A stretch of 64,000 bases of DNA. Origin: Proteiniphilum sp. UBA5384. GTDB taxonomy: Bacteria > Bacteroidota > Bacteroidia > Bacteroidales > Dysgonomonadaceae. Shown in pieces: positions 9,007 through 18,800 of the stretch; the first letter of the stretch is position 1, and the number at the start of each line of letters is the position of its first letter. The notes under the pieces are model-generated. The model worked only from the letters and a program-made list of their open reading frames with translations, was not told the DNA's origin and ran no database searches. The translations under genes and the position numbers were made by a program. The stretch spans positions 1,051-65,050 of the forward strand of contig NZ_DHOS01000001.1 of assembly GCF_002410825.1 (NCBI RefSeq), written 5' to 3'.

Positions 9007-9900
9007 TCAATTCCTCCGTTTCTCCCGCCAAATCTGCCATGAGTTTACCAGGTTCTGCCAGATTACATACATGCCGGGACCTACTGCGGCGAGTGGATTC
9101 AGGTAGGTTTGTGTGAGCCAGATAGCGAGGATTGTATTTTTCTGTCCCAGGCTTTGTCCCCCGGCAATGGTTTGTCCGAAACGGCTTCCGATCTTTCTGC
9201 CGAAGTAAAACTGCAACAGGCAGATTACCAGTGAAACGGCAGCTAAGATGATTTCTAACCGGTAATGACCGTTCCCTTGCAGTTGTACATAGTTAGTGAC
9301 ATTGCCGATTACGATGGTCAGGGCAATCGCCCAAAGATAGAATGAGATGATTTGTGCCGATTGTACTTTCCTGTGTACTGTCGGAGCTGTTTTTCTCAAC
9401 AGTAATGCTAACAGAAACGGCAGAATGAGTATGGGCATGACACTACGGAAGATATGCCAGAAGGATGTGGTCATGGAAACAGTCTCTGCACTTTTCCCGA
9501 TAAGGGAAAGGAAAACCGGAGCGAGAAGCGCTACGGAGAGGTTACTGATCAGGGCATAAGCAGCCGTTACTGCGATGCTACCTCCCAATATTCCCGTCAC
9601 CACGGGAGCAGAAGTAGCGGTGGCCGTCAGCATGCAGACCATCGCCGCTTGTGCGAGGGTCTCGTTGAATGGGCGGAGTGCCAGATAAATCAATGCACTC
9701 CCTCCATATTGGATGGAAAGCAGGATATAATGAAATTTGGTAGGGCGAATGTCACTCCATCTTACCCGGCAATAGGTGATAAAGAGCATCGCCGCGAGCA
9801 GGTAGGGGATGGCAGGAGAAAGTACCGATAATTGCCTGTGAAACGAAATACCCAAAACCATCGCGATGAGGAGCAGGTATTTCTCTATGTATTGACGCAT
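9007..9900 (-). CDS. Bile acid:sodium symporter (BASS) family transporter
   Basis: A 297-residue polytopic membrane protein with about nine hydrophobic segments. The C-terminal GGQSLGQKNTILAIWL and NPLAAVGPGMYVIWQNLVNS stretches resemble the bile acid:Na+ symporter/arsenite-permease-like superfamily, whose bacterial members import organic acids or other anions with sodium. Length fits the family (about 300-330). It is the last gene of a minus-strand run and lies 61 bases after the hydrolase at 9962. The substrate is not inferable from the context. Confidence 0.78.
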   Translation of the reverse strand: MRQYIEKYLLLIAMVLGISFHRQLSVLSPAIPYLLAAMLFITYCRVRWSDIRPTKFHYILLSIQYGGSALIYLALRPFNETLAQAAMVCMLTATATSAPVVTGILGGSIAVTAAYALISNLSVALLAPVFLSLIGKSAETVSMTTSFWHIFRSVMPILILPFLLALLLRKTAPTVHRKVQSAQIISFYLWAIALTIVIGNVTNYVQLQGNGHYRLEIILAAVSLVICLLQFYFGRKIGSRFGQTIAGGQSLGQKNTILAIWLTQTYLNPLAAVGPGMYVIWQNLVNSWQIWREKRRN

Positions 9901-9961
9901 ATATTTTTAATTTTTACTTTTCTCCTCGCACAATCAATCGTATCAACTGGCTGATTGGCGG

Positions 9962-10882
9962 TCAATTGTAATAGTTCCCGGGATTGGTGGAGGTGTCTGA
10001 TTTCCGAAGCATATCCTTGAAGTAGATATCGGTCATCCACTGTTTTCCGTTGAATACCCAATCGGAGATGAACCGTTCGATTTCCGGGAGGAATTCCTGC
10101 ATGGGATATTCCGACACGTCGTGACCTATATCTTCCATACTATAGAACAGATAGGGGTATTGATTTTCCCTGAATCTCTTCACCAACGGCTTTGAGCCGA
10201 ACATCCCCAGTTTGAAGAATCGGGTTTTGTTGTAGGGAACCAACTTGTCTGCACTGCCGTGGAAGAAGAGGGTGGGGGCAGGTGGTTGATCATAAGAAGG
10301 GAGTCCCTCGGTGCTGAAAATGGCACCTGCGAAGGAGATAACTCCTGCGTAACGGAAATCTCTCGGTAACACGTCTGCAGAAGGACGGTTATCTCTGCTC
10401 TCATAGTCGGCCTGTAATACGGTAATAGCGCCTGCACTCGATCCGCTGATAATGATCTTCGTTGGGTCGATATGTAACTCCTCCGCATTTTGCAATAACC
10501 AATTGGTAGCTGAATAAAGATCTTCCACTGCTAAGCTAATAGCGTTCCGTATCGGTTTTGTATTGAGTATGCCGGGTGCTTTCTGGTCTTTCATTCCCAG
10601 ACGATAATCGATAGAAACTACGGTGAACCCTCTTTCAGCGAAGTAGCTGAAGAAACGATGGTAGAGTTCCGCATCCCGGGTGCCGTTCTTGAATCCGCCA
10701 CCAAAAACAAACACCAAGCAGGGTTGTGGTTGCAGCGACACCGAATCGCTTTTATAAATATCCAATTTCAGTTCCTGCTCATCTTTTTCCACAAAGAGGT
10801 GCGTTTCTTTCTGTACCGTCTGACCGAAGAGGGTCACAGACAAAAAAAACAGGGTTATGGGAATCAGTATTTTTTTAGTCAT
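9962..10882 (-). CDS. Exported alpha/beta hydrolase (carboxylesterase type)
   Basis: About 306 residues from the ATG at 10882, chosen because it opens directly onto a signal peptide (MTKKILIPI and a hydrophobic core ending in FGQ). An in-frame start at 10912 would put ten polar residues before the signal. Motifs of a serine esterase are visible: an oxyanion-hole FVFGGGF segment, the nucleophile elbow GSSAG, an Asp in HGSADKLVP and a His in DIGHDVSEYP, giving a full Ser-Asp-His triad. The protein probably acts in the periplasm or on the cell surface on acetylated or feruloylated substrates, as related Bacteroidetes esterases do; this is inference. It follows gmk by 26 bases. Confidence 0.82.
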   Translation of the reverse strand: MTKKILIPITLFFLSVTLFGQTVQKETHLFVEKDEQELKLDIYKSDSVSLQPQPCLVFVFGGGFKNGTRDAELYHRFFSYFAERGFTVVSIDYRLGMKDQKAPGILNTKPIRNAISLAVEDLYSATNWLLQNAEELHIDPTKIIISGSSAGAITVLQADYESRDNRPSADVLPRDFRYAGVISFAGAIFSTEGLPSYDQPPAPTLFFHGSADKLVPYNKTRFFKLGMFGSKPLVKRFRENQYPYLFYSMEDIGHDVSEYPMQEFLPEIERFISDWVFNGKQWMTDIYFKDMLRKSDTSTNPGNYYN

Positions 10883-10908
10883 AGTATTTTTTATTGAACT
10901 GTCTATTG

Positions 10909-11472
10909 TCAATTATCAATGAAATCCGTGACCAGCTTCAGTACTTCTGCTTTTGCCTGGTCATAGTCATCATTGTGGATGATAACGTCGAACTGTGGGG
11001 CGAAGCTCATTTCGTATTCCGCTTTTGCCAGTCGGTTTTCGATTACCGCAGGTGCGTCTGTGGCTCTCTTTTCGAGCCGTTTGCGAAGTGCCTCTACCGA
11101 CGGGGGCATTACGAAAACAGTCAGGGCGCGGTTGCCATATACTTTCTTTATGTTTAACCCTCCAATACAGTCCACATCAAAGACCACGTTTATCCCTTCG
11201 GCAAGAATACGGTCTACTTCACGTTTTAATGTGCCATAGAATTTGTCTTTATAGACCTCTTCATATTCCAGAAACTCGTTATTGGCAATACGGCGGCGGA
11301 ATTCTTCCGGTGTGAGGAAGTAGTATTCAATTCCGTCTTTCTCTTCCCCCCGGGGTTTACGGCTGGTAGCCGAGATAGAGAAGCGGATATTCAGTTCCTG
11401 TGATAGTAAATACCTTATTAATGTGGATTTGCCCGCACCTGAGGGCGCTGAAAATATAATCAGTTTGGCCAT
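10909..11472 (-). CDS. gmk: Guanylate kinase
   Basis: About 187 residues. It phosphorylates GMP to GDP with ATP in the cytosol. The P-loop SAPSGAGKST (about residues 8-17), the SRKPRGEEKDGIEY GMP-binding segment and the FDVDCIGG stretch are diagnostic. I chose the ATG at 11472 (MAKLIIFSAP) over the in-frame ATG six bases upstream because homologues start just before the first beta strand. It lies 45 bases after yicC, the usual Bacteroidales order, although nadD, which often follows gmk there, is not present here. Confidence 0.97.
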   Translation of the reverse strand: MAKLIIFSAPSGAGKSTLIRYLLSQELNIRFSISATSRKPRGEEKDGIEYYFLTPEEFRRRIANNEFLEYEEVYKDKFYGTLKREVDRILAEGINVVFDVDCIGGLNIKKVYGNRALTVFVMPPSVEALRKRLEKRATDAPAVIENRLAKAEYEMSFAPQFDVIIHNDDYDQAKAEVLKLVTDFIDN

Positions 11473-11517
11473 TATCATTCCGTTTTCCGGTAGCGTCAGT
11501 CATAGCCTTACCGGTAG

Positions 11518-12390
11518 TTATAAAACATTTAAAATTTGTTCTTTCATTTGTTCGAGTTCATCTTTCATTTGTACCACGATCCGTTGCATACCCGATTGGT
11601 TGGATTTTGATCCCAGGGTATTGATTTCACGGCCGATCTCCTGTGCGATGAAGCCGAGTTTTTTCCCTTGGGGTTCATTTTCTTTTAGCGTGGCGGTAAA
11701 ATAATCGAGATGATGAGCCAGACGGTTTTTTTCTTCATTCACATCCAACTTCTCAATATAATAGATTATCTCCTGCTCAAAGCGGTTTTTATCGTAATCG
11801 ATCCCTTCCAGGGTATTCAATCCTTCACGGATACGGGTCTTCACCTTTTCTATTCTCTCTTCCTCAAAAGGTTCCACAGCTACTAACAAGGAGTGGATAT
11901 TGGCAATCTTGGTAGATAATACCTGTGCCAGCATTTCGCCTTCCTGTCTGCGGAAAGCGACGGTATCGTCTACAGCGCGATTTACTGCTTCTTGAATAAT
12001 GTTCCACTCTTCGTCACTCAGTTCTTCCTGTTCCTGTCTCATCACATCCGGAAGCCGTAGCAGCACTGAAAACCACTCCTGTGGAGCAGGGATATTCAAT
12101 TCAGCGGCCAGATCTCCGATTTCCTGATGATATTGGCATAATACGTTATGGTCGATCTTCGATGTCACATCTTTGGCAATCACCTCCACATTCATGGAGA
12201 GATCTATCTTGCCGCGTACCAGACGGCGGGCAAGCGAATTTCGTAACAAAATCTCCCTTTCGCGGTATGCAGAAGGGAGGCGGGTAAACAGGTCGAATTG
12301 TTTGCTGTTTAAAGATTTTATTTCGATTGTTATTTTTTTATTGGGAAGTTCTGCAACGGCTTTGCCGTATCCCGTCATTGAATATATCAT
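11518..12390 (-). CDS. yicC: YicC family endoribonuclease
   Basis: A 290-residue member of the YicC family (stress-induced protein; E. coli YicC has endoribonuclease activity). The N-terminal MIYSMTGYGKA and the ITIEIKSLNSKQFD segment match the YicC N-domain. The C-terminal DUF1732 region ends with GFIAQEIGREINTLGSKSN, the most conserved stretch of the family, followed by a coiled C-terminus. Length is normal. It sits 15 bases after the phosphatidyltransferase-like gene and 45 bases before gmk, so the three are probably co-transcribed. Confidence 0.93.
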   Translation of the reverse strand: MIYSMTGYGKAVAELPNKKITIEIKSLNSKQFDLFTRLPSAYREREILLRNSLARRLVRGKIDLSMNVEVIAKDVTSKIDHNVLCQYHQEIGDLAAELNIPAPQEWFSVLLRLPDVMRQEQEELSDEEWNIIQEAVNRAVDDTVAFRRQEGEMLAQVLSTKIANIHSLLVAVEPFEEERIEKVKTRIREGLNTLEGIDYDKNRFEQEIIYYIEKLDVNEEKNRLAHHLDYFTATLKENEPQGKKLGFIAQEIGREINTLGSKSNQSGMQRIVVQMKDELEQMKEQILNVL

Positions 12391-12405
12391 CTTGTTGGTT
12401 ATCTT

Positions 12406-13149
12406 TTACGCATTTTCTATTTTTTTCTTTTTGAACTCTTCTTCTTTCAGACGACGATCGATCTTGTCTTGTGCATCAGCCAGTTTGAGGAGTTTGCGCA
12501 TTTCCACCAGATTCGAAATAAGAAGTATAATACAGGCTACAGTCGCCAGATATTGAATGGTACCGGGGGCAAATGTTTCTATTGTGAGAATGGTTGCCAA
12601 TATCAGCCGCACTTCTGTTGGTCCAAAAATGCCGGAATCAATGGAGTATTGCCCGGTAATCTTATAGCGTAACTGGGCAGTGACCATCTCCCATCCGTAC
12701 ATTACGACGAAGAAGAAACCTGCATATAACCATGCGCTATTGATATAGTCCACATGATTTATATAAATCATGAAGCCCAGCCCGATAAGGATTGTGCCGA
12801 TCCAGTCTACCGTTATATCCAGGGAGAAGCCATACCATTTGCGGGGCTTATTCCGGTAATAGGCCAACCGGCCGTCAAGAGAGTCTCCTACCCAATTGAC
12901 GATAAAACCCAAAAGGCAGAGCAGTAACCAGTAACGGTTCACGAAAGCGGCCAGTATAAAACTGGAAGCAACCATAATATTTCCTAAAAAGCCAATAAGG
13001 GTGAGTCCGTCGGAAGATATCCACGAAGGGACTTTTTGTACCAGATAGGCTATCGTTTTCTGTTCTGACTCACGAAGTATATTTGTTCGCTGGCGACCGG
13101 TAGCAATTAACCGGAGTGACTTTGCCATCTCTTTTTTATTCTCGTTCAT
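12406..13149 (-). CDS. CDP-alcohol phosphatidyltransferase-like membrane protein
   Basis: About 247 residues with five or six membrane helices. The motif D-S-L-D-G-R-L-A-Y followed by GFSLDITVD matches the CDP-alcohol phosphotransferase signature (DxxDGxxAR, then GxxxDxxxD), so all four aspartates are present, but the usual Arg after Ala is Tyr. Such enzymes transfer a phosphoalcohol from a CDP-linked donor to an acceptor alcohol in phospholipid synthesis. The C-terminus is a highly charged coiled segment rich in Lys and Glu. I chose the ATG at 13149 because a TACATTTG promoter element at 13190-13183 would overlap the alternative start at 13185. The acceptor is unknown. Confidence 0.75.
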   Translation of the reverse strand: MNENKKEMAKSLRLIATGRQRTNILRESEQKTIAYLVQKVPSWISSDGLTLIGFLGNIMVASSFILAAFVNRYWLLLCLLGFIVNWVGDSLDGRLAYYRNKPRKWYGFSLDITVDWIGTILIGLGFMIYINHVDYINSAWLYAGFFFVVMYGWEMVTAQLRYKITGQYSIDSGIFGPTEVRLILATILTIETFAPGTIQYLATVACIILLISNLVEMRKLLKLADAQDKIDRRLKEEEFKKKKIENA

Positions 13150-13182
13150 GACTTTTAATTTTAATCTCTTCCGTACTTCATG

Positions 13183-13190
13183 CAAATGTA
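13183..13190 (-). promoter_or_regulatory. Candidate -7 promoter element for the 13149 gene
   Basis: On the minus strand this reads TACATTTG, matching the Bacteroidetes -7 consensus TAnnTTTG, about 33 bases before the ATG at 13149. No clear -33 TTTG is seen at the expected spacing. Confidence 0.4.
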
Positions 13191-13238
13191 GTCAATAAAT
13201 TTAATGTTACGAATTTGTGATGTGATTTTTTAATGGAT

Positions 13239-13273
13239 AAAAAAGACCGTTCCTTTTTGGGACGGTCTTTTTT
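13239..13273 (-). terminator. Rho-independent terminator after the response regulator gene
   Basis: The arms AAAAAAGACCGTTCC (13239-13253) and GGGACGGTCTTTTTT (13259-13273) form a long hairpin with a five-base loop and one G-T pair. It is A/T-flanked on both sides, so it would work for the rprY-like gene on the minus strand and could also act in the other direction. Confidence 0.85.
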
Positions 13274-13291
13274 ATTCAGACGGTCAAACTG

Positions 13292-14009
13292 TTATTGTTC
13301 GTTACCTTCCGTTTCATCGGTAGGAACGATCAATTTATACCCTTTGCCGTGGATATTGATAATTTCAATATTGGGTTCGGGTTTCAGTAACTTACGCAAT
13401 TTGGTGATATAGACATCCATACTACGAGCATTGAAGTAGGTGTCTTCTTCCCAAATCTGTTTAAGGGCATGATTACGTTCCAGGATATCGTTGGCATGGG
13501 CACAAAGCAGTGAAAGCAATTCTGATTCTTTGGTGGTCAGTTTTGTCTGGGTATCACCAATGGTAAGGATTTGCTTTTGGGTGTCGAATGTCATTGTACC
13601 GAAGCTATAAACCTGTTGCTCTTTACTTTTTTTGCCTTTCACACGGCGGATGATGGCTTCGATACGAAGCACCAGTTCCTCCATACTGAATGGTTTGGTG
13701 ATGTAGTCGTCGGCACCGGCTTTAAACCCTTCCAGCACATCTTCTTTCATGTTCTTTGCTGTCAGGAATATGACCGGTATTTCCGTATTGATGGTCCTTA
13801 TTTCTTTCACGAGTGTTACCCCGTCTTTCTTTGGCATCATTACATCCACAATGCAAAGATCATACTTTGTCTTTACGAATCCTTTGAATCCGGCTTCCCC
13901 ATCAGGGAACAAGATCGGTGTCAAACCCTTTTGCCTGGAGATATTCTCTCAGCAACATGCCAAGATTCTCATCATCTTCGCATAAAAAAATTTTTAACTT
14001 CTCTTCCAT
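13292..14009 (-). pseudogene. rprY: RprY-like OmpR-family response regulator, interrupted by a one-base frameshift
   Basis: The gene starts with the ATG at 14009, two bases after the rprX stop, and the first frame encodes MEEKLKIFLCEDDENLGMLL through KGFDTDLV, a normal receiver N-terminus, then hits TGA at 13904. From about 13912 the next frame continues PDGEAGF, the phosphoacceptor segment YDLCIVDVMMPKKDG, and a full winged-helix domain ending GKGYKLIVP. Removing one base from CTTG at 13910-13913 restores a 238-residue protein of normal length. In RprXY systems this protein is the DNA-binding output. The downstream frame could start at the TTG at 13924, but would lack the acidic residues of the receiver. 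A sequencing error, a true mutation or a phase-variable state are all possible. Confidence 0.85.
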
Positions 14010-14010
14010 A

Positions 14011-15570
14011 TCATTTTTGTGTTATTACGGGTAAACTTATTATAAATTTGGTTCCTTTTCCTAATTCACTATCGGCACGGATTGTGCCGTTCATATCAGT
14101 CACAATTTTCTTCACATATGCCAGTCCCAACCCAAAGCCCTTTACATCGTGGCGGTTGCCGGTGGGCACACGGTAAAATCGTTCAAATACCTTTTTTGCA
14201 TCCTCCTTTCTCATTCCAATTCCATTATCCTCAATACTGATGATGATTTTATTACCTTCGTTCCGTGTACGGATCATCAGTTCAGGAGGAACGTCATTTT
14301 TTTTGTATTTCAGTGCATTGTCGAGAATATTGAAAATTACATTGGTGAAATGCATCTCGTCCACATTGATGGTCGATTCCTCCGCCTGAAGATCAATATC
14401 GAGGGTACCTCCTAACTTTTCTACTTTCAACGCATGGGTATTGGCTACACTTACCACCAGGTCGTTTGCATCTATCTCTTTCATCTTGAGCGTAGCCCGC
14501 TGTTTATCGAAAAGCGACATCTGCAATACTTTCTCTACCTGAAAACTGAGCCTTTTGGTCTCGTCGTGTATTACCCCTGTGACATGCCTGAATACTTCGG
14601 GTGATTTTAATATCGACTCATCCTTCAGCATCTGTGATGCCAACGAAATGGTAGAGACCGGAGTTTTCAGCTCATGCGTCATGTTATTAATAAAATCGTT
14701 TTTCATTTCAGACAAACGCTTTTGCCTGAAGAGTGATACCACCGTGAATATAAACGTTATCAACAGGATAACAGTAAATATAAGCGACGGGATAAAGAAA
14801 GAAAGTTCTCCATACACGTAATCCCTCCTTGTGGGGAAATATACTTTCAATTTGTTTAATTTTGCCGGTGGATCCATCGGAAACAAAATCTGAGTGTAGA
14901 TTGCATCTTTCTGTTTAGTGGAAAACCCCGGTGATGAATAAACCACTTTATTGTTGTAATCTACAACCTGAAAACTGAACGGCACATTCAACCCATTGTA
15001 TGCCAATTGGTAGCGGATAGACTGTTCTATCTTGTTGAAATCTACCCTTTTTTCAATCGGTTCGTCACTGGCTCGACTCATTATCTTAAAAATAACCTCG
15101 TCGAGTAGATAACGTTCATGCAGATAGCGTTTTGACAACGACTGTTGCATATCGTACTGGGTGCGAGAGATGGTGCTGGAACCCGGATTAGGGGATAAAA
15201 ACACGCTCTCTCTCTGGTGTTGAGGACGCAGTGATTGCTCCGTTCTGTCCAGTTTAATTATTGTTTCACTTCCATCGGGATGAGTAATAGTCGTGCTACT
15301 TTGTTCGCTGGTGATGCTCTGTGAAATTTGCGATCTGTTGTACTGTGAATACCTGTTTTCAGATTCAATCATATCCTGTTCCAGATATCTTCTTGTCTGA
15401 ACCTGTTCCAGTTCTCTCATTACATTATACAGACTCCTGTTTACCTGTTCATCGAATTGTTGGGTACGGATATCCAGGGTGGTCCTCATATATCTTACCT
15501 GCAGGAACAGTAATGCAAAAAACGCAGTAACCATCACGATAGCAAGCAGCCAGATAGTTGATTTTTTCAT
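14011..15570 (-). CDS. rprX: RprX-like sensor histidine kinase
   Basis: A 519-residue membrane sensor kinase. A first membrane helix at about residues 5-25, an extracytoplasmic region of about 230 residues and a second helix near 260-285 are followed by the dimerisation domain with the phosphoacceptor His in THELKTPVSTI. The ATPase boxes are N (FNILDNALKYK), G1 (IEDNGIGM), F (FERFYRVP) and G2 (GFGLGLAYVKKI). The sequence and gene order match the RprX/RprY pair of Bacteroides. Its stop is one base from the rprY start, so the two should be co-expressed. Since rprY appears frameshifted, the kinase may currently lack its cognate partner. Confidence 0.9.
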   Translation of the reverse strand: MKKSTIWLLAIVMVTAFFALLFLQVRYMRTTLDIRTQQFDEQVNRSLYNVMRELEQVQTRRYLEQDMIESENRYSQYNRSQISQSITSEQSSTTITHPDGSETIIKLDRTEQSLRPQHQRESVFLSPNPGSSTISRTQYDMQQSLSKRYLHERYLLDEVIFKIMSRASDEPIEKRVDFNKIEQSIRYQLAYNGLNVPFSFQVVDYNNKVVYSSPGFSTKQKDAIYTQILFPMDPPAKLNKLKVYFPTRRDYVYGELSFFIPSLIFTVILLITFIFTVVSLFRQKRLSEMKNDFINNMTHELKTPVSTISLASQMLKDESILKSPEVFRHVTGVIHDETKRLSFQVEKVLQMSLFDKQRATLKMKEIDANDLVVSVANTHALKVEKLGGTLDIDLQAEESTINVDEMHFTNVIFNILDNALKYKKNDVPPELMIRTRNEGNKIIISIEDNGIGMRKEDAKKVFERFYRVPTGNRHDVKGFGLGLAYVKKIVTDMNGTIRADSELGKGTKFIISLPVITQK

Positions 15571-15807
15571 ACACTTCTTTACTTACCTCCGTTTTAGTGA
15601 TAATCTTATTTCAAAGATCGTCTTCTTCGATTATTAATTTAACAAATTAACCTCTTTTTTGTTTAACACTTGTCCTTAAAATTAAAAAAAAACGTAAGGC
15701 ACTCTTATTTACAACATAAATTAATAAAATAAGGATGATTATCTTTTCTTTTTAGGATTTATTTAACTTCTTTGTGCCCGGAACTCCGAAATCATTGAAT
15801 CCCCAAA

Positions 15808-18800
15808 TCAATATTCCTCCATATTGAAGCGCAGGCTTATTCCCGCACTTGTGGTAGAGGTGGCATAGGACCCTGACGATACAAGTGGGCGATTCACCAT
15901 TTTATCGAAGAAGGCGCGTAAGGTGATAGCCCTGCTTACGGAATAATCGGCCGAAAAACTGATGGTCGTAGTTCTTATTCCGCTTGTGGCCTGTGTGAAT
16001 TCCTCTTCGATTTTTCTGATCAGTGCATGGGTAGTTTTTCGGGAGATATCAAGGCGGAGGTTCAGGTCATTGCTGAATATAGACGTTTTTTCCGGTTGCA
16101 TATCACCTTCGATTCTGTTCTCGGAAGGAGGTCGGCGTTTTTTCTGTGCTGAATTTGATCCAAAGCCGATAATACGGTTAAAGTTAGTGATACGATATCC
16201 CAATCCGGTCACAATATCGAGGTCATTGGTTTCCACAATCTGGAAGGAAGCGATATTCAGGTTCAACGCCCTGCTTTTATTGATCCTCAGATGGATGCCG
16301 AGGTTGTTGTCCCATACTCCCCGTGCTTCTATCAATGGATTGAAACTCTCTTGGATACTTGCAGAGGATATATTGAACACTGTAGAGGGGATGGGGGCGC
16401 CGGAAACCGCATCGCGTACATATCCCAGATCGCTCCCGTCACCAAGAGATACCCAGCTCATATAAGACTCGAACGAGCCAACCCTGTACTGGGATAGGTA
16501 TTGATGCGTAAGGGTGAACGACTGCATATAGTCACCCAGTGGGGGGAACAATTTCATCAGGTTATAGGATATAAGCCAATTAGGTAATAGTGAAGAGATA
16601 TCCGGAAATGGGGTAAGTTTTATTGAATTGGGATCTTTACCTGTATATGCAGCCAAAAAGGCGGGGATAAGGACATCGGCCGAGTTAAGTGCTATATCAC
16701 CGTTATTGCTGTCGAAAGGTTTTCCCTCAAAGCCGCTCCCTGCCAGAAATCCCTGATCCGGATACTTGCTATTGCTATATCGGTCCCTTGTGCGTGATGC
16801 AATGATCTCCCTATTTTTGAGAAACTTTTCAAAGGTACGTGAATGGTAGTTATTGCCAGCATTAGAGGTCTCAAATGCAGAGGAGAGGGATTGCACGGTC
16901 ATGGCAAAGCTGCCCCCCTGTTTTTTGGGCATATCGTCATATATATATTGAATTTCGGTGCGGTGATTTTTTTCATACAATGCATTGAGGTCTATTTTAA
17001 GTCCGGGCAGTGGTTCTAAGGAGGCATCGAGTCGCAGGTTCCGGGTTTCGTTATAAATGGCCGGAGTGATGTTATTCTCGTTCAACACCAATTGGTTGTC
17101 GGCTTTAAGTTTTTCAATGAACTTTTCACCACCATTGAGACCGAAAGCGAATTTCCAGCCGGGTTGTAGCCCCCCGGGTGAATGATACTGCCCGAAAAAG
17201 TCGCCGATCATTCCTTCGAAACCGGGGATGTCATTACGCGATTTATATGACCAGTTGATATTGATACTCTTCAGCATCATCAGCGTTTGGGCTGCATACC
17301 GGGCGATATCCGGACCGGCGTCCTTTTCCCGGGATGGCCTATCGGTTTGTCTGTTATTTATCTCCCGCAGAAATGGAAATTTATTATAAAGTAATATAAG
17401 ATTGAGCCGGTTGTTCAGCGTGAATGAGAGGTCGTTCTGTAGGTAATTCCCTATCTTTTCATCTGCTATCACTGCTCCTCGTTCCCATCGGTAGCGGGAA
17501 TGATATGCCGCATTGGATCCAATCCAATCCAGTTGCGCAATATAGGCGAATGGGAGGGTATAGGTCACATCCGCTGTTTGGGTATAGTTCAATGGTTTTC
17601 CCAGTTCACGGATACTTTGCATCACTGAATCTTTCCATATCTCGTAATCGCTTCTGTTGAGTTTTTTGTTCACTTGGAGGTAAGGTTCCTCGATTTCAGC
17701 GACAGTACCTGAGTGAAAAGCCGTTTTGAGGTTGCGTGTCAGATCCCAGGTGATGGAAAAGTCGCGGTTCCAGAAGAAATTACGGCTGAACGACAGATAT
17801 TTTTGTTCCGCCTGGGTAGTTCCTTCGGAGTGGGCATTCAGGTCTCGCAACTGTACTTCTTCATAATTACGCATCAGATCGGAACTGAGCCGGATATTAT
17901 TGGGTAAATAGTTAAAACTCAATATCTGGGGAGGGTTTGGCTTTCGGGAGGTACTGCCGGATTTTTTAAATGGCTCCCAACTTTTTATTTGTGGTGAATA
18001 ATCGTAGTTCGCCTGCAACTTGAAATCTTTCGTTGTTGCATATTCGGTATCGGGACTACGGTGTTGGCTCTCACTCCTGGCATAGGTGAAGCTGAAATTG
18101 GCGGGATCATAGGGCATCGGATTCTTACTCTTGATATCCATTTTTACATTGCTAAAACTGAGGCTCACATCTTTGATACGGGTGGTGGCGATTCGCCGTA
18201 TGGAGTCGTGCAGGAGTGGATTTGCTGCGTGCTCCAAGGATTCCGACAGGAGGAGGTCCTGATTGAAAGGATCGTACATTGGTGTAGAGAGTTGATTGGA
18301 ATAGGAAAAATAGAATGGAGCCGATAATTTGATCTGCTTGGGAATGAAACGACCTATCTCCATGTTTAATGACAGTTGCACTGATGTGTAATCGTCGTCG
18401 CGGCGCTGTTGTAGGCTTTGGTTGAGTGCGCCGAATCCGGCTGTCTCTTTCCGGCCGGAAAAGCTAACCGTACCGAGGTCGGAAAGTGCCAGTTGCACAT
18501 TTCCCTGGGTCGCCCAGCCTCCTTTCTCATTGAATTCACTGAGACGCAATTCATTGACCCATATTTCTGCCGATTGGAGATGGTTGGAATTATTCTTGAT
18601 GCCGATTATCAATACTTTCACTTCGGCAAGGGACGGATTTCCGGTAATAGTAATCCGGTTCTCCTGCTTTTCCGGATCGGGGCGCGTGTAAGGAAGGAAG
18701 TAGGAGACATCCTCACTCTGTTGTTTTCTGGCATTACGTTCTAATTTCAGGTTAGTGAGCAGTGAAAGCGGAAAATCGAACATATTATTTCCCGGCCATA

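Noticed and set aside
13571..14176. A 201-codon + strand frame with hydrophobic stretches
   Set aside because: It is antisense to the rprY/rprX junction, whose minus-strand frames carry clear receiver and kinase motifs; the rprY frameshift does not make the antisense frame real.
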